Shown: piece after piece, positions 31,933 through 50,673 of the stretch | How positions within the stretch are numbered: position 1 is the stretch's first letter | How the letters are laid out: each line of letters opens with the position of its first letter | Assembly (NCBI RefSeq): GCF_042242105.1 | Contig: NC_092017.1 | Location: forward strand, 15,648,432-15,712,431 | Direction: 5' to 3' | DNA length: 64,000 nucleotides | Source of the DNA: Pempheris klunzingeri | Taxonomy: Eukaryota; Chordata; Actinopteri; Acropomatiformes; Pempheridae | Translations under genes and position numbers: made by a program | Notes under the pieces: model-generated | Seen by the model: the letters and a program-made list of their open reading frames with translations, nothing else | Told to the model about the DNA's origin: nothing | Databases searched by the model: none

Positions 31933-34222
31933 ATTTACTGCTCCTCCTAGCAGCATCTACACTCACTGCTGAAAGGAAGAACTGAAACGACAGCAGCGCT
32001 CTGTACGACTCATAATCCATGCCATTTAGGACGTATGCAGAAAACGCCCACTTCCTCTGCTACTCTTCTGCACTGGAGAAAGGTAGAGAAGCTTTAATTA
32101 TATTTCTAAATTTAGATTTCTTGGTGTGCATTCCTGAGTACATTGTCCACTGTTTCCATTCATGTGTGATTCACTTTCACATCAAAATTACTGCAATCAC
32201 TGCTTGCGTGAATCTGAAATTAGAATAACTATATTTTTTTGAAAAATATCCTTATGAAGCACAAAGAAGCACTTTCCTGCAGTTTGGAACAATATTTTTA
32301 TTTTAACAAAGCATCGAAAGATGGTCTGAAATCTGCAGTAGAAGCGTAATTTTAAAACAGAGATGGGTGTGGAGCCAAAACTCACAGTTAAGCCACAGCT
32401 GCAAAATGAACAGAGGAAACACTGTGGTATTTATTGTCATACTGATCTATAGTTCCGATGTCGAGGGCTGTGTTTGGAGTTCAACCAACTAGGTGGTAAA
32501 ACCTTGGTCTTATCTTGTGTTCTGAACCTGTGGTGCAGCAAAATGTCAAGTCAAAATAATTGTGGGCTCATGGCAATAAATTAATCATCATCTGGTATCA
32601 TAGTGTTGCAGCTGGAACAGGAGGCATTTGAAAAGGCTGCATGGCATTAGCACATAAGGGTTGTTCCTCGCTTGCTTTCATTTCTTTCCCATACAGGACT
32701 TTTGTGATTCACTTCTTTGCAAATTCAGAGCATATGAGTTTGTGCTTTGCGTTGCTCGTCGCACCCCTGAATTACAGAAATGTCTGTGATTCCCCTGGAC
32801 TGAAACACTCTCACTTCTTCTCTTTGCACATTTCCTCTGCAGCTTCTCCCTGAAACAAAAGCTACGAGCTTTAAGCCTACTCATTCTGGCTAATTGACTC
32901 CTTCATGTTCAGTTTATGCATCTAACAGGTGCTTTTAGTCAGAGAAACTTGTAATACAGATGTTTGAAAGGGAAAAATGAATGACGTTGCATGTTTAGAA
33001 CATGAACTCTAAGTCAAAGGTTAGTCTTTTTTGGATATTATTCACCTTTTAAACCATGCTGCATATACGTACACATGCCTGTTAATATTTGTTTTTAACA
33101 AATACATTTTTTTTCTAAAAGCAGCCCTGGACATTTCTGCTCACTCAAAACATTTAAACTTCTAATTTAACGTCATTACCAATTACTTAATATATTGCTC
33201 ATCTGATCCTATTCTTTGTTCTGTTATATATGTTGTGTTGATCTATTCTATTTTATTCTATTCTCCAAGTGAGCCAAACAGGAATTTTAAGGTTTTTGAA
33301 CATGTAATATGAATACTTAATGTGACGGCATGTTATTAGTCAATTCTCTACTGCATTTACAAGCTTCTGTCCTGCTGTATTTACTCGGATAGCAACAGTG
33401 CTTGGCCCTTGCCATGAGCAAAACCTGACTGCACCATTGGTGTCCCGGTTGTCGATAGTGTCACTTAAACACAACATGAGAGGTATTATCACAGAAACGA
33501 CGAGGGCTCTTCACGGTGCTGCTGCTGTGACAGTCTCTCATGGGCCAACGACAGGGTTGAGATTAGACAAGAACCTGACACAGGGACAGACTAAAATGCT
33601 GGCGGTTATGCTCTGGACTAACACATGATATGCAGTGATGAGAACGTATGCGCGAATGTCACTGGATCCCTGTTATGTGACCAACAAAGGATCTGCTGGG
33701 GATGGTGATAGCTGATGTGCCAGATCTCTTTCTTTTCAGTTTAGATCGGTTGAGCTGCAGTGCAAATAGGCATGTATTTTGATTAAAGCACGGAAAGTTT
33801 TGTTTTTTGGAGGCTTCAGATCATCATTTATACCCGGCAGCAGACATACTTCACCCTATGGGACAAGAGCACTTAGATTTACAAATGGCATTAAAATGAT
33901 CCAATCTTGGGAGAAAAAAAAAGACCATAGTGTGTTCTTTGAGGAGATGGTTCATCATCAGGGTTTGACTCAAGATGGATAATTTCAACTGGGCCAGTCA
34001 AGCCCAAGCTCTGCCAGTCAGCAAGTAAAACCCTGAAACTGTCAACATCTATTTTCCTCATCACAGAGAGAGAGAGAGAGAGAGGGAGAGAGGGAGAAGT
34101 GGTGGTGAGCCCAGCAAGGCACGCATATTTTAAGTCACTTTGCACTCTTCAAGAGGGCCCTTTTTTCAATAATCCATTATGCATAGCAGCTCTGGCTCTC
34201 CCTGGTATTTCTCCTACCTTCT

Positions 34223-34260
34223 TGACGTCAGTTGCCATTTGTGAGGGTTGCCCTGGCAAC
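34223..34260. promoter_or_regulatory. CRE palindrome next to a palindromic RFX X-box
   Basis: TGACGTCA at 34223-34230 is a perfect cyclic-AMP response element. GTTGCCCTGGCAAC at 34247-34260 is a perfect inverted repeat matching the established RFX-factor X-box. They are 16 bases apart in unique sequence about 3.5 kb upstream of the proposed gnb4 first exon. RFX and CREB/ATF sites are known to cooperate, for example at MHC class II promoters, though with different spacing. A role for gnb4 is inference. Confidence 0.5.
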
Positions 34261-36504
34261 GGCCAGCCTCCCCGGGAGATGTCTGGTGGATAAGACGGCC
34301 CTGATAAAGCCTTTTAAGGTTCTACTGTTGCTACACCTTTTAATTGCCTTTGATACAGTGGAAGTATTACATGGAGGTCGTCGGGGTGCGTCGCCACATG
34401 TGGGCAAAAAAAAAAAAAAAAAGGAAACGTGCAGATAAAAATAGGCACCGAGAGGCTGCTTCAGATTGACGTCCCATTATCTCCACTTGATTTGATCACC
34501 CACGTATTGGGCTCATTTTTGAGCAGTCCTGTGAAACTGAATTGGACATGATGGATCTATTTTTGGCCATGTGGTGCTCTACTGTTCAGTTACACAAAAG
34601 ACACGTGTGTACAACACATTTTAACAATGTGACATTGTCGTGATGAGATAATATGTAAGACTGGATACAACACGCAGCTCATCGTCAAGCCGTTGAATAA
34701 CATATGGATGCAATTATGAATCATTATGATCATCCAAGTTATTCATGTAAGATATTAAACCCTAAATCCTGTCTGGCATGCAAACTTATCCATGCCCATT
34801 ATTGATTATTATCTTACATTTGAATTTATCATTGCAGCAGAGGCCATTATAATTCAAATATCAGATAGCAAACAGTAGGAAGGAAGAAAACAGCTGTATA
34901 CAAATACCAACCTGTTGTTAGTTTTGAGCCTTTTTCTAAACACAGTAATGAAGGGATGGTGCTGTCAGCTCTTGTTATTTCTCCTGAGCCCTAAAACCAC
35001 CCTTATATTCAAATTATCTCATTCTGCAACTGTACTCAGAGCTCTGTTACTTATGCAAAAGCCATCCTGAATTTGCAATGATGCAAAACTGTATCATTTG
35101 TAGGCAACAGTACAGTTGAGATACTGTACACGATACCTCCAGGCTCCAGGAGGCTATTTATAGCCTTACCAACATGTGTGTCTTTTTTTCAGACACCAGG
35201 CTATTGATCTATGCTATTTTTACAGTGTCAATTTGCTCCCTCCCTCTCCTTTTGGTTGCCAAGCGATGGGCCAAGGGACCTGATTGGCCGAGGATGTGCT
35301 TTTGGACACCTTGACTCTGATTCTCAGCTGGCTAATGAATTCAGTCTTTTTGTTCACTAGAGGCAGAACGGAGAACAGTTGACTCCTTCCTATGTAGTTA
35401 AAAAAAGAAAAGAAATCCCTGTTAATCAATCTCTGGTCTGAAACAAAAAATATTGCTGTAACAAATTCATTGCTTAATAAAACACACTGTACGAATTGTA
35501 CACAGCATGATTTATATCCACCTTTGAGCAATTATCAATAAATTTATTGAGCAACTTTAGACATGACACAACAGAAAGCTTTGGCTGACCCAAGATTATG
35601 TCATCTTTAAAACAAGTCAGGGCGAAAACCTTTCAGACTGTTATCGTTCACACCGCCGCACTATACACTTCAACAATCACAGTAAAACTGTTCACGTATC
35701 ATGATTATTGTGAGGATGTGAGACTATTTGTCTCTGATATAGGGGAAGATTTGTGGTTATGATTGGTTATGTGTCATCTAACTTCTCTAAACTGTATGTG
35801 AGGGTATTCAGTCATATGCCATTTTATAGAACAACCGCCTACAGACGTGTGAGTAACAGGTACTGTACGTTGCTGCATTTAATAATGTGTTGTATTTCAA
35901 TAAAAGCCCATTTCAGGATTGCACTGAAAAACCAACCACAACACAAGTTTCTGCTCTCATGCTAATCCTAATCCTCATAATGTATTTAGGGGGAAATTGG
36001 TCTGACACACCTAAACTACTGCTGTGTGTGTGTGAATTCAATTAGACTTAATCTGACCCCATGCCACTTCGAAAGGAAACCAAGGGCTGGGCAACTTTCA
36101 TCTTCCCTTTCATTGATTATGGCTCGTGCAGAGATATGGAAAAGCCTATCCCACTGCTCCCTTTCATTGGACCCATTAAAAATTCATCCTGTCCTAATGG
36201 AGAGAGATCCTTTTCAATGGGCCCACTGCAGGCCAACCGTGGTGTGCTGGGGTGAGACTTGGCACAGCTGTCTCCTGGCACAATCTGAACCTCTTGACTT
36301 TTTACGTTTTTATTTTGGTCGGTTTGGAAATATCAACTAGTTTAAGTTCACCATTCTGCATTCAGAGCAATTACAGGGTATACTGTAAAATTTTTTACTT
36401 TCAAAAGCATAGCAACCGTAAAAAAATATTTCTGTAGTAAATTGCATTGTCTTCACATCACTTGGTACAATAAGTTCATTCATTATTCAAGTATAACATT
36501 TTTA

Positions 36505-36750
36505 AAAAATAGTGAAGATGACCATCACAAATTCCCAGAGCAGCTATAAATTTTACATTTATCAATTAAACTGTTAATTGTTTGATTCACAGAGTGTTAG
36601 AGATTAGTGAAAATGCCCATGGTGACGTCTTTAAATAACAATACAAAGCAAAAAACAAAGACAGAAGCAGAAGATGTTTGGCATTTTTGTTTGATAGATG
36701 AATCAAATTGTTAATCAGTTGTCAAAATTGATTTCTGTGAATCAGCTATG
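36505..36750 (+). repeat. Dispersed repeat copy (family A)
   Basis: The copy includes AATAGTGAAGATGACCATCA, CAAATTCCCAGAG, ATGGTGACGTCTTTAAAT, TTTGGCATTTTTGTTTGA and AATTGTTAATCAGTTGTCAA. The same order of blocks occurs at 40990-41265 and, inverted, at 24968-25190. An internal AAATGCCCATGGTGACGTC segment looks like a second start, suggesting two nested pieces. It is noncoding. Confidence 0.6.
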
Positions 36751-37599
36751 CCAGTCTTTCCCAATTCCCAATGAGTGTTGGAGCAGGGAGACATCTAAAA
36801 CATGCAGGGCAGTAGGGCCTCATTGGATTGAGTGATTAATCGATTGATTGATTTATCTCTAAAGGATATGACTACATGCAGATATACTGTGCTATTACAG
36901 TCTCATAACAGGCTCCTTTGAAATTTATATAGGAAAAACTGCAGTATTTAATTTATAGTTATCCCTGCACATATAAAGTGACTCAAATATTCTGTGCTTA
37001 TGAGCTATTTTTATATTCAAAATAAACAGAAAGATAAAACACACAAATGGTAAAGATTGCATTCATAGTGTAAACTAGAAAATACTGTGCTTAACTCACA
37101 TCCAGCTTCAGTACTAACACTGCAGATTCACGATTCTGGTTTATTCATGTATGTATTGGTATGTGAGTAAATCAAACAGTGGTGTTTTTGACCATGAAGT
37201 GGCTTTATAAACCCGAGGTAAAGTCCATTTGAATCACTACTACCACAGCAGGCTTTATGGGTCTGATATTTGTTTCCTGTATCCCATTCGGTTCCTTTTT
37301 GTTGAGGGGGCTGACAGACGATACCATTTTGCCCGTAGGTGACACAACTCACTTTAGACATTTTTATAAGCACAAGGGAAATATTACTGCCTATATTTTT
37401 TGAGCTATAACGTATATTTAAAGAAGCTTAGTAAATCATCGATATTCTATACGAGTTATATTGGTGAAATTATACAAAACATCAATATGTGTACCGCCGC
37501 GCACCCCTCAGCGTAGGCTGTTGCCATGTTCCCACTTTCATGGGTGTGGTGATTAGCTTGCTTGGTGAAAATTTTAGTCTAATCCGACCCGAGTGGCGC

Positions 37600-37757
37600 T
37601 CTCTCCTGCCTCTGTAAACCGATTAAATTGTTTTAAAATTAACACGTCTGCCTCTGGGATTCCTCTCACAGCTGGGATCATGGTTGTCGTGTGAAAACGG
37701 ATCGGTGTGACTTGGATCGGAAGGACGGACAGAGCCCCCCAAAACAGCCAGTTTCAG
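37600..37757 (+). other. gnb4: Proposed noncoding first exon of gnb4
   Basis: A moderately GC-rich stretch ends in CAGTTTCAG|GTAAGGAC, a near-ideal donor at 37758, about 6 kb before the gnb4 start codon. Human GNB4 also has a noncoding first exon and a long first intron. The left edge is not defined by any visible signal, and no transcript evidence is available. Confidence 0.45.
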
Positions 37758-40700
37758 GTAAGGACGTGTGATCTTGTCTTGGTATTTTGGTGGCTTTCGG
37801 GCTATTTCCTGCTCAACTCAGGGCGGCAGTGTTTTGTTTTACACCGAGGGTGAAATGCAGAAATGTCCTGGGTGCTCTGAGCAGCAGTGTAGCTATTGAC
37901 ATAACTGTGCTACTACTGCCTCAATGCTGTTTTTTTTCTCCTCCTCCAAGCGCAGCTTTCCACTGCTGGAAATTCACTGCTATCCAAACGCGGCCTTTTC
38001 CCCCCAACAGGCTGTCAAATGATCCTCAGGCGGAACTACGGGGGCAAAAGAAAAGCCTTCCACCAGTAGCCACATATTCATCTGTTCCCATTTCATACAG
38101 CAGCTTTCTCATTTGTAGCTGCAAGGACACCCTGCGTAGTCTCCCCCCCCCCCCCCTCTTCATCATCTTCCTCTCTATTAAATATACATGTCAGTCCGCC
38201 TTCATCCGAGCGGCAACTGGTAGCGCTGCTCATGCAATTTGTTGCTCGTAGCAGAGATGTATCTCCTTGTCGGATCAGTTCATAAAGATCATTAATACAC
38301 GTTAATTTCACGTAGAGTCTCTCTAAATGATGAAGCCGATGCTTTCCTGTTGTTGATAGTTAATTGAAGTCATTGCGGCGACCTGCTGCAGAATGAAGTT
38401 ACAGTAAAAGTTAATCATGTATGTCATCAATCTGCAGCTTATTTAGGGTTAATACTCGCCTAAAGGTGTTAGTGATGTGGCTGCTAATGCTCTCACGTAA
38501 TAGTCTAGTTAGTCAAACGTGAAGGTGGATAGTTTGGTAATTGATTGGTAAAATGTATTTAACGTTATGTGTAAATAATTCAGGTACTCTGGGCAAGCAG
38601 TTAACACACACTGCTCATTCAGAATAGCTTTATCACTTGACTGTAATACAGCCTTTTAAAACTGAACCATCAGCTGATTAATCAGATGGCTCATTGAACA
38701 GAAATTAATTGACAAATATTTTGCCAATTGTCAGACATTAAGATGAAATGAACAAAAACTGTCAAATGTGAGGATTTATTGCTTCTCTATATGTGTGATG
38801 TATTTGTTGCTTATATCTACATATATTAGTATAATGTAAATGAAATACGGGCAGGTTTTGAACTGTTGCTCAGATAGAACAGTTTTGTGACTGTTTCATG
38901 TCATTTTATTGACTAAGTCTTCGGTCAGTATTTGAATTATTAATGAAAATAATTGAGAGTTGCAGCCGTACAGTCAAGAAAAGATGACACTGAAAACATT
39001 TCACAAATGAAAGACAATATCTGGTTTTATAAATTATTCAGTATATGAATATGATAATTTACTGACTTTCAGCTGATGCTACTGTTTTATATATGTTTGT
39101 GTATTCTGAACAAACTGGAATTGAAAACTAACAAAAATGAGTTGCTGAAGGTTTTGTTTTCCAAATCCAAGTAGCCAAAAAGTGGAACATGGCTCATTGC
39201 ATTGGACGTTGATTGAATATTTTATGTAATTGTTGAGTAACTTTTCCATATCAAGACTAAATCCATCTGAAAATTTCGACCATCCTGCCCAGCCCTCATG
39301 TACTGGACCTTTCAATCAACAGCTGTATGTTACCAAACCTATACCACACCTTAGTGATACCAACCTGCGGTAAGCTGGCTACACCAGCAGGAAATGTCGA
39401 ACTTTCACGTAAAAGGATCGTGGCTCATATCAGATCATGGATGCCACTCAGGATCTTAGTCTTGTCCAAACAGGCCCTGCATAATTTGGTTCTTGTAGTT
39501 TGGATCAGGAATTATGTGTGACTACATTATGTGTAATTCTGCAACCATCTGGTGTAGGTGGGGTGAAACCTGTGATCAAACTAGGTCATAACAGTCATCA
39601 CACGTCCATTCACTGTGTTCCTGTCAGCTCTGTGTAATAACAATAATGATTTATAAGCAAAATCATACTTTTTCCAAGCGGTTTCTTATTTGCTGTTGTA
39701 AATCAGGACATATGAAGAATATGATGTGAGTATCAGCTGACTAGAAGGAAGAAATGTGGCCTCTGTCCTTATTGGAATCTCACCAGGTATTTCCTCCATT
39801 CTCCGGATGCTTTGAATAGTCAGTGGGTTACCTGAACAAGTTTCCACCTGGTGGAGCGGCCCTGCTGCATCCAGTTTTCACTTTTACACACAAACCCGTA
39901 GTGAGCTTCCTGCTAATTTTTAATGTGGCAAATCCAGTAGGAACACTCCCGCTTCCTGAAATTGGCTGTCATATAGAAACTGTGAGGCAACATCAGGCGT
40001 AGGCTCATTTGGTTTGCAAGAAGTTTTAACTAAATTGAAACATATTCATTTAAGAAGTACCTGAGCATGCTAAGCATCCTCTGGTGGTGTATATCATAAA
40101 TTTAAAATTGTGTAAAATCTTTTGGTTCAAGAAAAAAAAAAGAGCACAATATTGGTTGGACTTCAGCCTTTACATCGCATATTTATTCCAAATTAAGCTG
40201 ATCGTAACTTTTGAGAACAGACTAAACCAGTTTCATTTTCCAGTACCAAATGTATTGTAAAGGAGCATAGTGCCTAAATATGTAAAGAAAGTATAAACGT
40301 TCTTGAAATTCAAAGCCCACAGTAGGCTGTAGTGCAAGAGTTTGTTCAGATCTAACGTTAATTCCTCAAGTTCCTGACCATTTCATGTTGTTGGGCCCCT
40401 GTGGCTCCGGGTGCAGCTGCTCTGCCTGCGCCTCCTGCTGCTCTGCTCTCCAGTATCTGGTCATGATTAAGGCAGATGTGTCTGACTTTCTACTGTATGT
40501 GACCCAGAAGGAGCAGGTGGTCTCGCTGACAACTCTAAGTGAGATACAAAACATCTTGATGGGTGTCACGGCTCCATCATGTTTGAGCTCATGTGAATCT
40601 TCTCCAGTTTTGACTGACTGAAACTCTTTGATCTGCTATGGGACTGAACAGGTTCTCCTGAAGTGCGAGTCAGCAGGGACGCACTGAAGGGACAACGTCT

Positions 40701-40989
40701 CCTGTATTTATTGTGGCCAAGCTTCACCAATTGCAACTAGAGACTATTCTGATGACCGTGACGTTACTATGTAGAAGTTAAGGAGATCTCTGTGCGCCTC
40801 TCTCTCTCTCTCCCTGTATATGGATGGTATAAAAATGAAAGTGAAAGTCTGCACACCGATGCCTGGCATTTGATCAACAGAATAATTTTCACAGTTGTTA
40901 ATGTGAATTAAAACATGCAGCAGCAGCCAATAGCGTATTGACATCTGAACCAGAATTTACACAACAATGTGCACACCATTCTCTTATAA

Positions 40990-41265
40990 AAAGGACTGCA
41001 ACTAATGATGATTTTTCTTTTGATTTACCTCCTGATTAATTCATTAATCGTGTGGTCTATAAAATGTCAGAAAGTCAATGGTGAAAAAAATGCCCATCAG
41101 TTTCTCAGATCAAGGTAATGTCTTCAAATTGTCTCAGAAAATTAGTCCTACAACGCCAAGATATTCAGTTTACCATCAGAAAAGACTAAAAAAGCTGGTT
41201 TCGGATTTTATGATTAATCAAAATCAAAATAGTTGCAATTATCTTTCATTCAACTAATCATTTGA
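40990..41265 (+). repeat. Dispersed repeat copy (family A), the clearest in the window
   Basis: It starts GGACTGCAACTAATGATGAT and continues through TGGTCTATAAAATGTCAGAA, AAATGCCCATCAGTTTCTCA, AAGATATTCAGTTTACCATC and AAAATAGTTGCAATTATC. The order agrees with the partial copies at 455, 23150, 24968, 36505 and about 38670. I know the family as an abundant noncoding teleost repeat but cannot name its class with certainty. Confidence 0.65.
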
Positions 41266-43051
41266 GCTCTATGTCAGGCTGTTTTCTTTTTTTATAATAT
41301 GCCCGTCAAAGGCACATTTTTAAAATGTATTTTGTGTGCTCAATATGAGTATTTTTTTTATAACGTTACTATCAACAACCAGCGCCATGTGTAATGCTGA
41401 TGTATAAGCTCCTCTGGCATTGGTTTAAGACAACGCAGCGCTGACATGAAGTGAAGCTTCATCATCTTTTTGTTCTTTTCGACAACACCAAATGCAAACT
41501 GGTGATTATGGGTGCATCTACGTCCTTCTCTGCATAACTAATGACTGACATTTGTGAAAGAGAATTAGTGGCACACACACACACTTTGCGTCACGTTCTT
41601 AAGACTGTGCGCACACGTTTCTGCGTTTGCGCATCTTTGTCTCAAACCTGCAGTTATGAAGATGGCAGCTGCATGGTCCCAGTTCAGACACAGCGCTCTC
41701 CTGCTGGCTGCTGGGAGTTTCAGCATGAGGCTGAACACATTGGATGGATGGATGGTTATTTGGGTGGTTGCTTGCTTGGTGTCAGAAGTGCAATAGCAAT
41801 TACAGCCTCCTATGGCCAATCTCAGAGATTCAACTGCAGTGGTGCCAAGCAGCACTATCTACTGTAGCTGGCAGCCACATACTAAACAATGGGGCGCTCC
41901 AACACACAGCTCTGCCTTTGTCGCCCATGATACTCTGCCATGCTCTGGGTCTGCAACGGCCCGAATAGCTGGCTGCATGACTCCAGTCACACAACTGGAA
42001 AAAGGACGCGCACACACATTCTCACGGCTGCTCCTTGAGGTTTACGACTATAAATTGATTTTGGTAAACTGTATCTAGTCCTTTTTGTAGGGACTATTTA
42101 TCTGTGTGGCAGCTTCTTTTGGCTGAAGTTGATATTGCTTGCTACAGCAGTAATGAGTGGCCTGGTTTGGATTCTAAATGACTAATATTTAGTATCCACG
42201 TGTGTTGAAGAAAGTTCATGTGGCACTCTAGCAAATCACTGCGAACTAAAATCAGTTCGCTCCAAACTGATGGGAAAGCACTCCAATGCATCACATTTTT
42301 CAGTGTTGTCCTCCATCACACCTGCGTTATTTTCCATCTCATCTCTTTTGTGTGCTCCGTTGCCTTTCACGACACGAGCCTCAGGCTGAAAACATCGATG
42401 GATAATATTTAGAGTGTAGAAGGTCATATCGGGTGTTTTGGTAGTCCACAAGGCGCTCTGTGTGACGTGGCAGATTTGAGAGGCGTACAGTATAATGGAT
42501 CCATCGCAGTCATAGAGCAGTACCACATCACAGGCGAGCTGACGCTGAGAGCCTCTCTTCAGGGGGGTTGCGTCAGTCGGAGGAGGGAGCGACGTCACTC
42601 CTGGGCAGCTGAAAGCATTGCAACACTCGCTGTCCCTGGTGCCTCGTTACTGTCGTAGACCTCTTTGGCCAAGACAAGACTCCATGATGAGCAGTCCAAG
42701 GCATCCTTGCTCGTGTTAGCGAACCAAAGGCATCAGGTCCAAAACCCAAGTGAACCACGAATTTAAAAGAGTAACTTTTCACGCACCATTTCAGCAGCAC
42801 GTACATCAAATCATTGTTCAAGTTGCTCATTTGCTGTTTGTAAAATGAAGGGGTTTTATTTTGTGGTGAGTAACTAGGCCCCAATGGTTTTAAGGTCTCT
42901 GCAAAAATGAAGATAAAGCACAAACAACCCCCTCTTTAGATTAACATGATTTCCTGTGGAGAGGAAGGGCTGGACTCGGTCTAATTGTTGAATTATAGAA
43001 AATGGAACTGAAAATTTAATCTCGGAGGGTTAGACTTCTGGCCTGGAAAAT

Positions 43052-43052
43052 G

Positions 43053-43081
<29 letters not shown>
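43052..43081 (+). repeat. 30-base poly-G run
   Basis: An uninterrupted G homopolymer lies in gnb4 intron 1. It can form G-quadruplexes. Its exact length is likely to be unreliable in assemblies. Confidence 0.85.
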
Positions 43082-43083
<2 letters not shown>

Positions 43084-43670
43084 AACATTTCTGAGTTGTG
43101 TCTAAGTGCTTTGTGACCCACATTCAGGCTCCCCAAGGTAAAGGAGGTGGCAAGTAGCACATGCATACACGCACGCACACGCACGCATGAACATACAAAC
43201 AGATGCTCAATCTGACACACTTAACCCAGACACATTTAAATAAATGCTCACATCTCGCACATGCACAGATAAAATATGTGCATCTATGTTTTCTCTTTCA
43301 TTCAGACATATTGTCTAATAAACCATCAGGATCTGTCCTCAGTATACAACACACACACACACACACACGTTTGGGGCCCTTTGGGGCGGGCCGAGCAAAC
43401 AGCGCAATGCAACAACACAAAAGGCTGATTGAGTCAGGAAAGGTCAGAGCCTGGCTCAGATGGCCTTTTGAACCAGACTGGGGGTGTTTGAAGAGCAAGG
43501 CCACCCTCCAGGCCTCCACCCAGCCCCACCCTTTGCAGCACCCTCCTTTGGTCTCAACCCATACAGGATACCTGTGTTTGTCTGATGGAAGTTCCCATCC
43601 TTCACTCTCCGTCCGCCTGTTGAGCTCATAGTATTTCTGTCTCTGTCTTGCAGGTGTCAGCTGGTAAAGC

Positions 43671-43790
43671 GTGAGTGCGTGTGTGAGTGTGAGTGTGCGT
43701 GTGTGTGTGTGTGTGTGCGCGTGTGTGTGTGTGCGTGTGCGCGTGTGTGTGTGTGCGTGTGCGCGCGCGTGTGGGTGCAGGCGCGTGTGT
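43671..43790. repeat. (GT)n microsatellite just before the gnb4 start codon
   Basis: A (GT)n tract interrupted by GCGC and GAGT ends about 60 bases before the ATG. Two acceptors could define the start-codon exon: TCTTGCAG ending at 43653, which places the whole tract in the 5' UTR, or TTTTCCCAG ending about 43798, which places it in the intron. The sequence alone does not decide. Confidence 0.75.
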
Positions 43791-43849
43791 TTTCCCAGCC
43801 GAGTGAGTATTTGGAGCCGAGTGTGGCCTGAACACATCACAGAGGGACA

Positions 43850-50673
<6,824 letters not shown>

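Larger units (their letters stand above)
30056..37600. other. Gene-free spacer between aldh7a1 and gnb4
   Basis: No convincing exon was found in about 7.5 kb. The open frames here are short and unlike known proteins. The spacer holds repeat fragments at 30555-30612, 31518-31580 and 36505-36750, and purine or pyrimidine tracts at 31891-31932, 34066-34096 and 34406-34422. It also holds a CRE/RFX-type site pair at 34223-34260. The stretch 34100-36300 is unique, balanced in composition and nearly free of microsatellites, so it is a candidate for conserved regulatory elements of gnb4. That last point is inference only. Confidence 0.5.
37758..43652. other. Proposed gnb4 intron 1
   Basis: About 5.9 kb without a supported exon. 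It holds an inverted family A fragment at about 38670-38970, a clear family A copy at 40990-41265, a poly-C tract near 38145-38157, a 30-base poly-G run at 43052-43081 and a (CA)n run at about 43349-43369. A 120-codon minus-strand frame at 42236-42598 and a 154-codon plus-strand frame at 37787-38251 show no recognisable domain, and I treat both as chance. Confidence 0.5.

Noticed and set aside
37787-38251. 154-codon plus-strand frame just after the proposed gnb4 first exon
   Set aside because: It runs through a poly-C tract and low-complexity sequence, has no family resemblance, and begins inside the expected intron.
42236-42598. 120-codon minus-strand frame in gnb4 intron 1
   Set aside because: No recognisable domain, no plausible promoter or splice context, and overlapping frames on the other strand of similar length. 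It fits chance in moderately GC-rich intron DNA.
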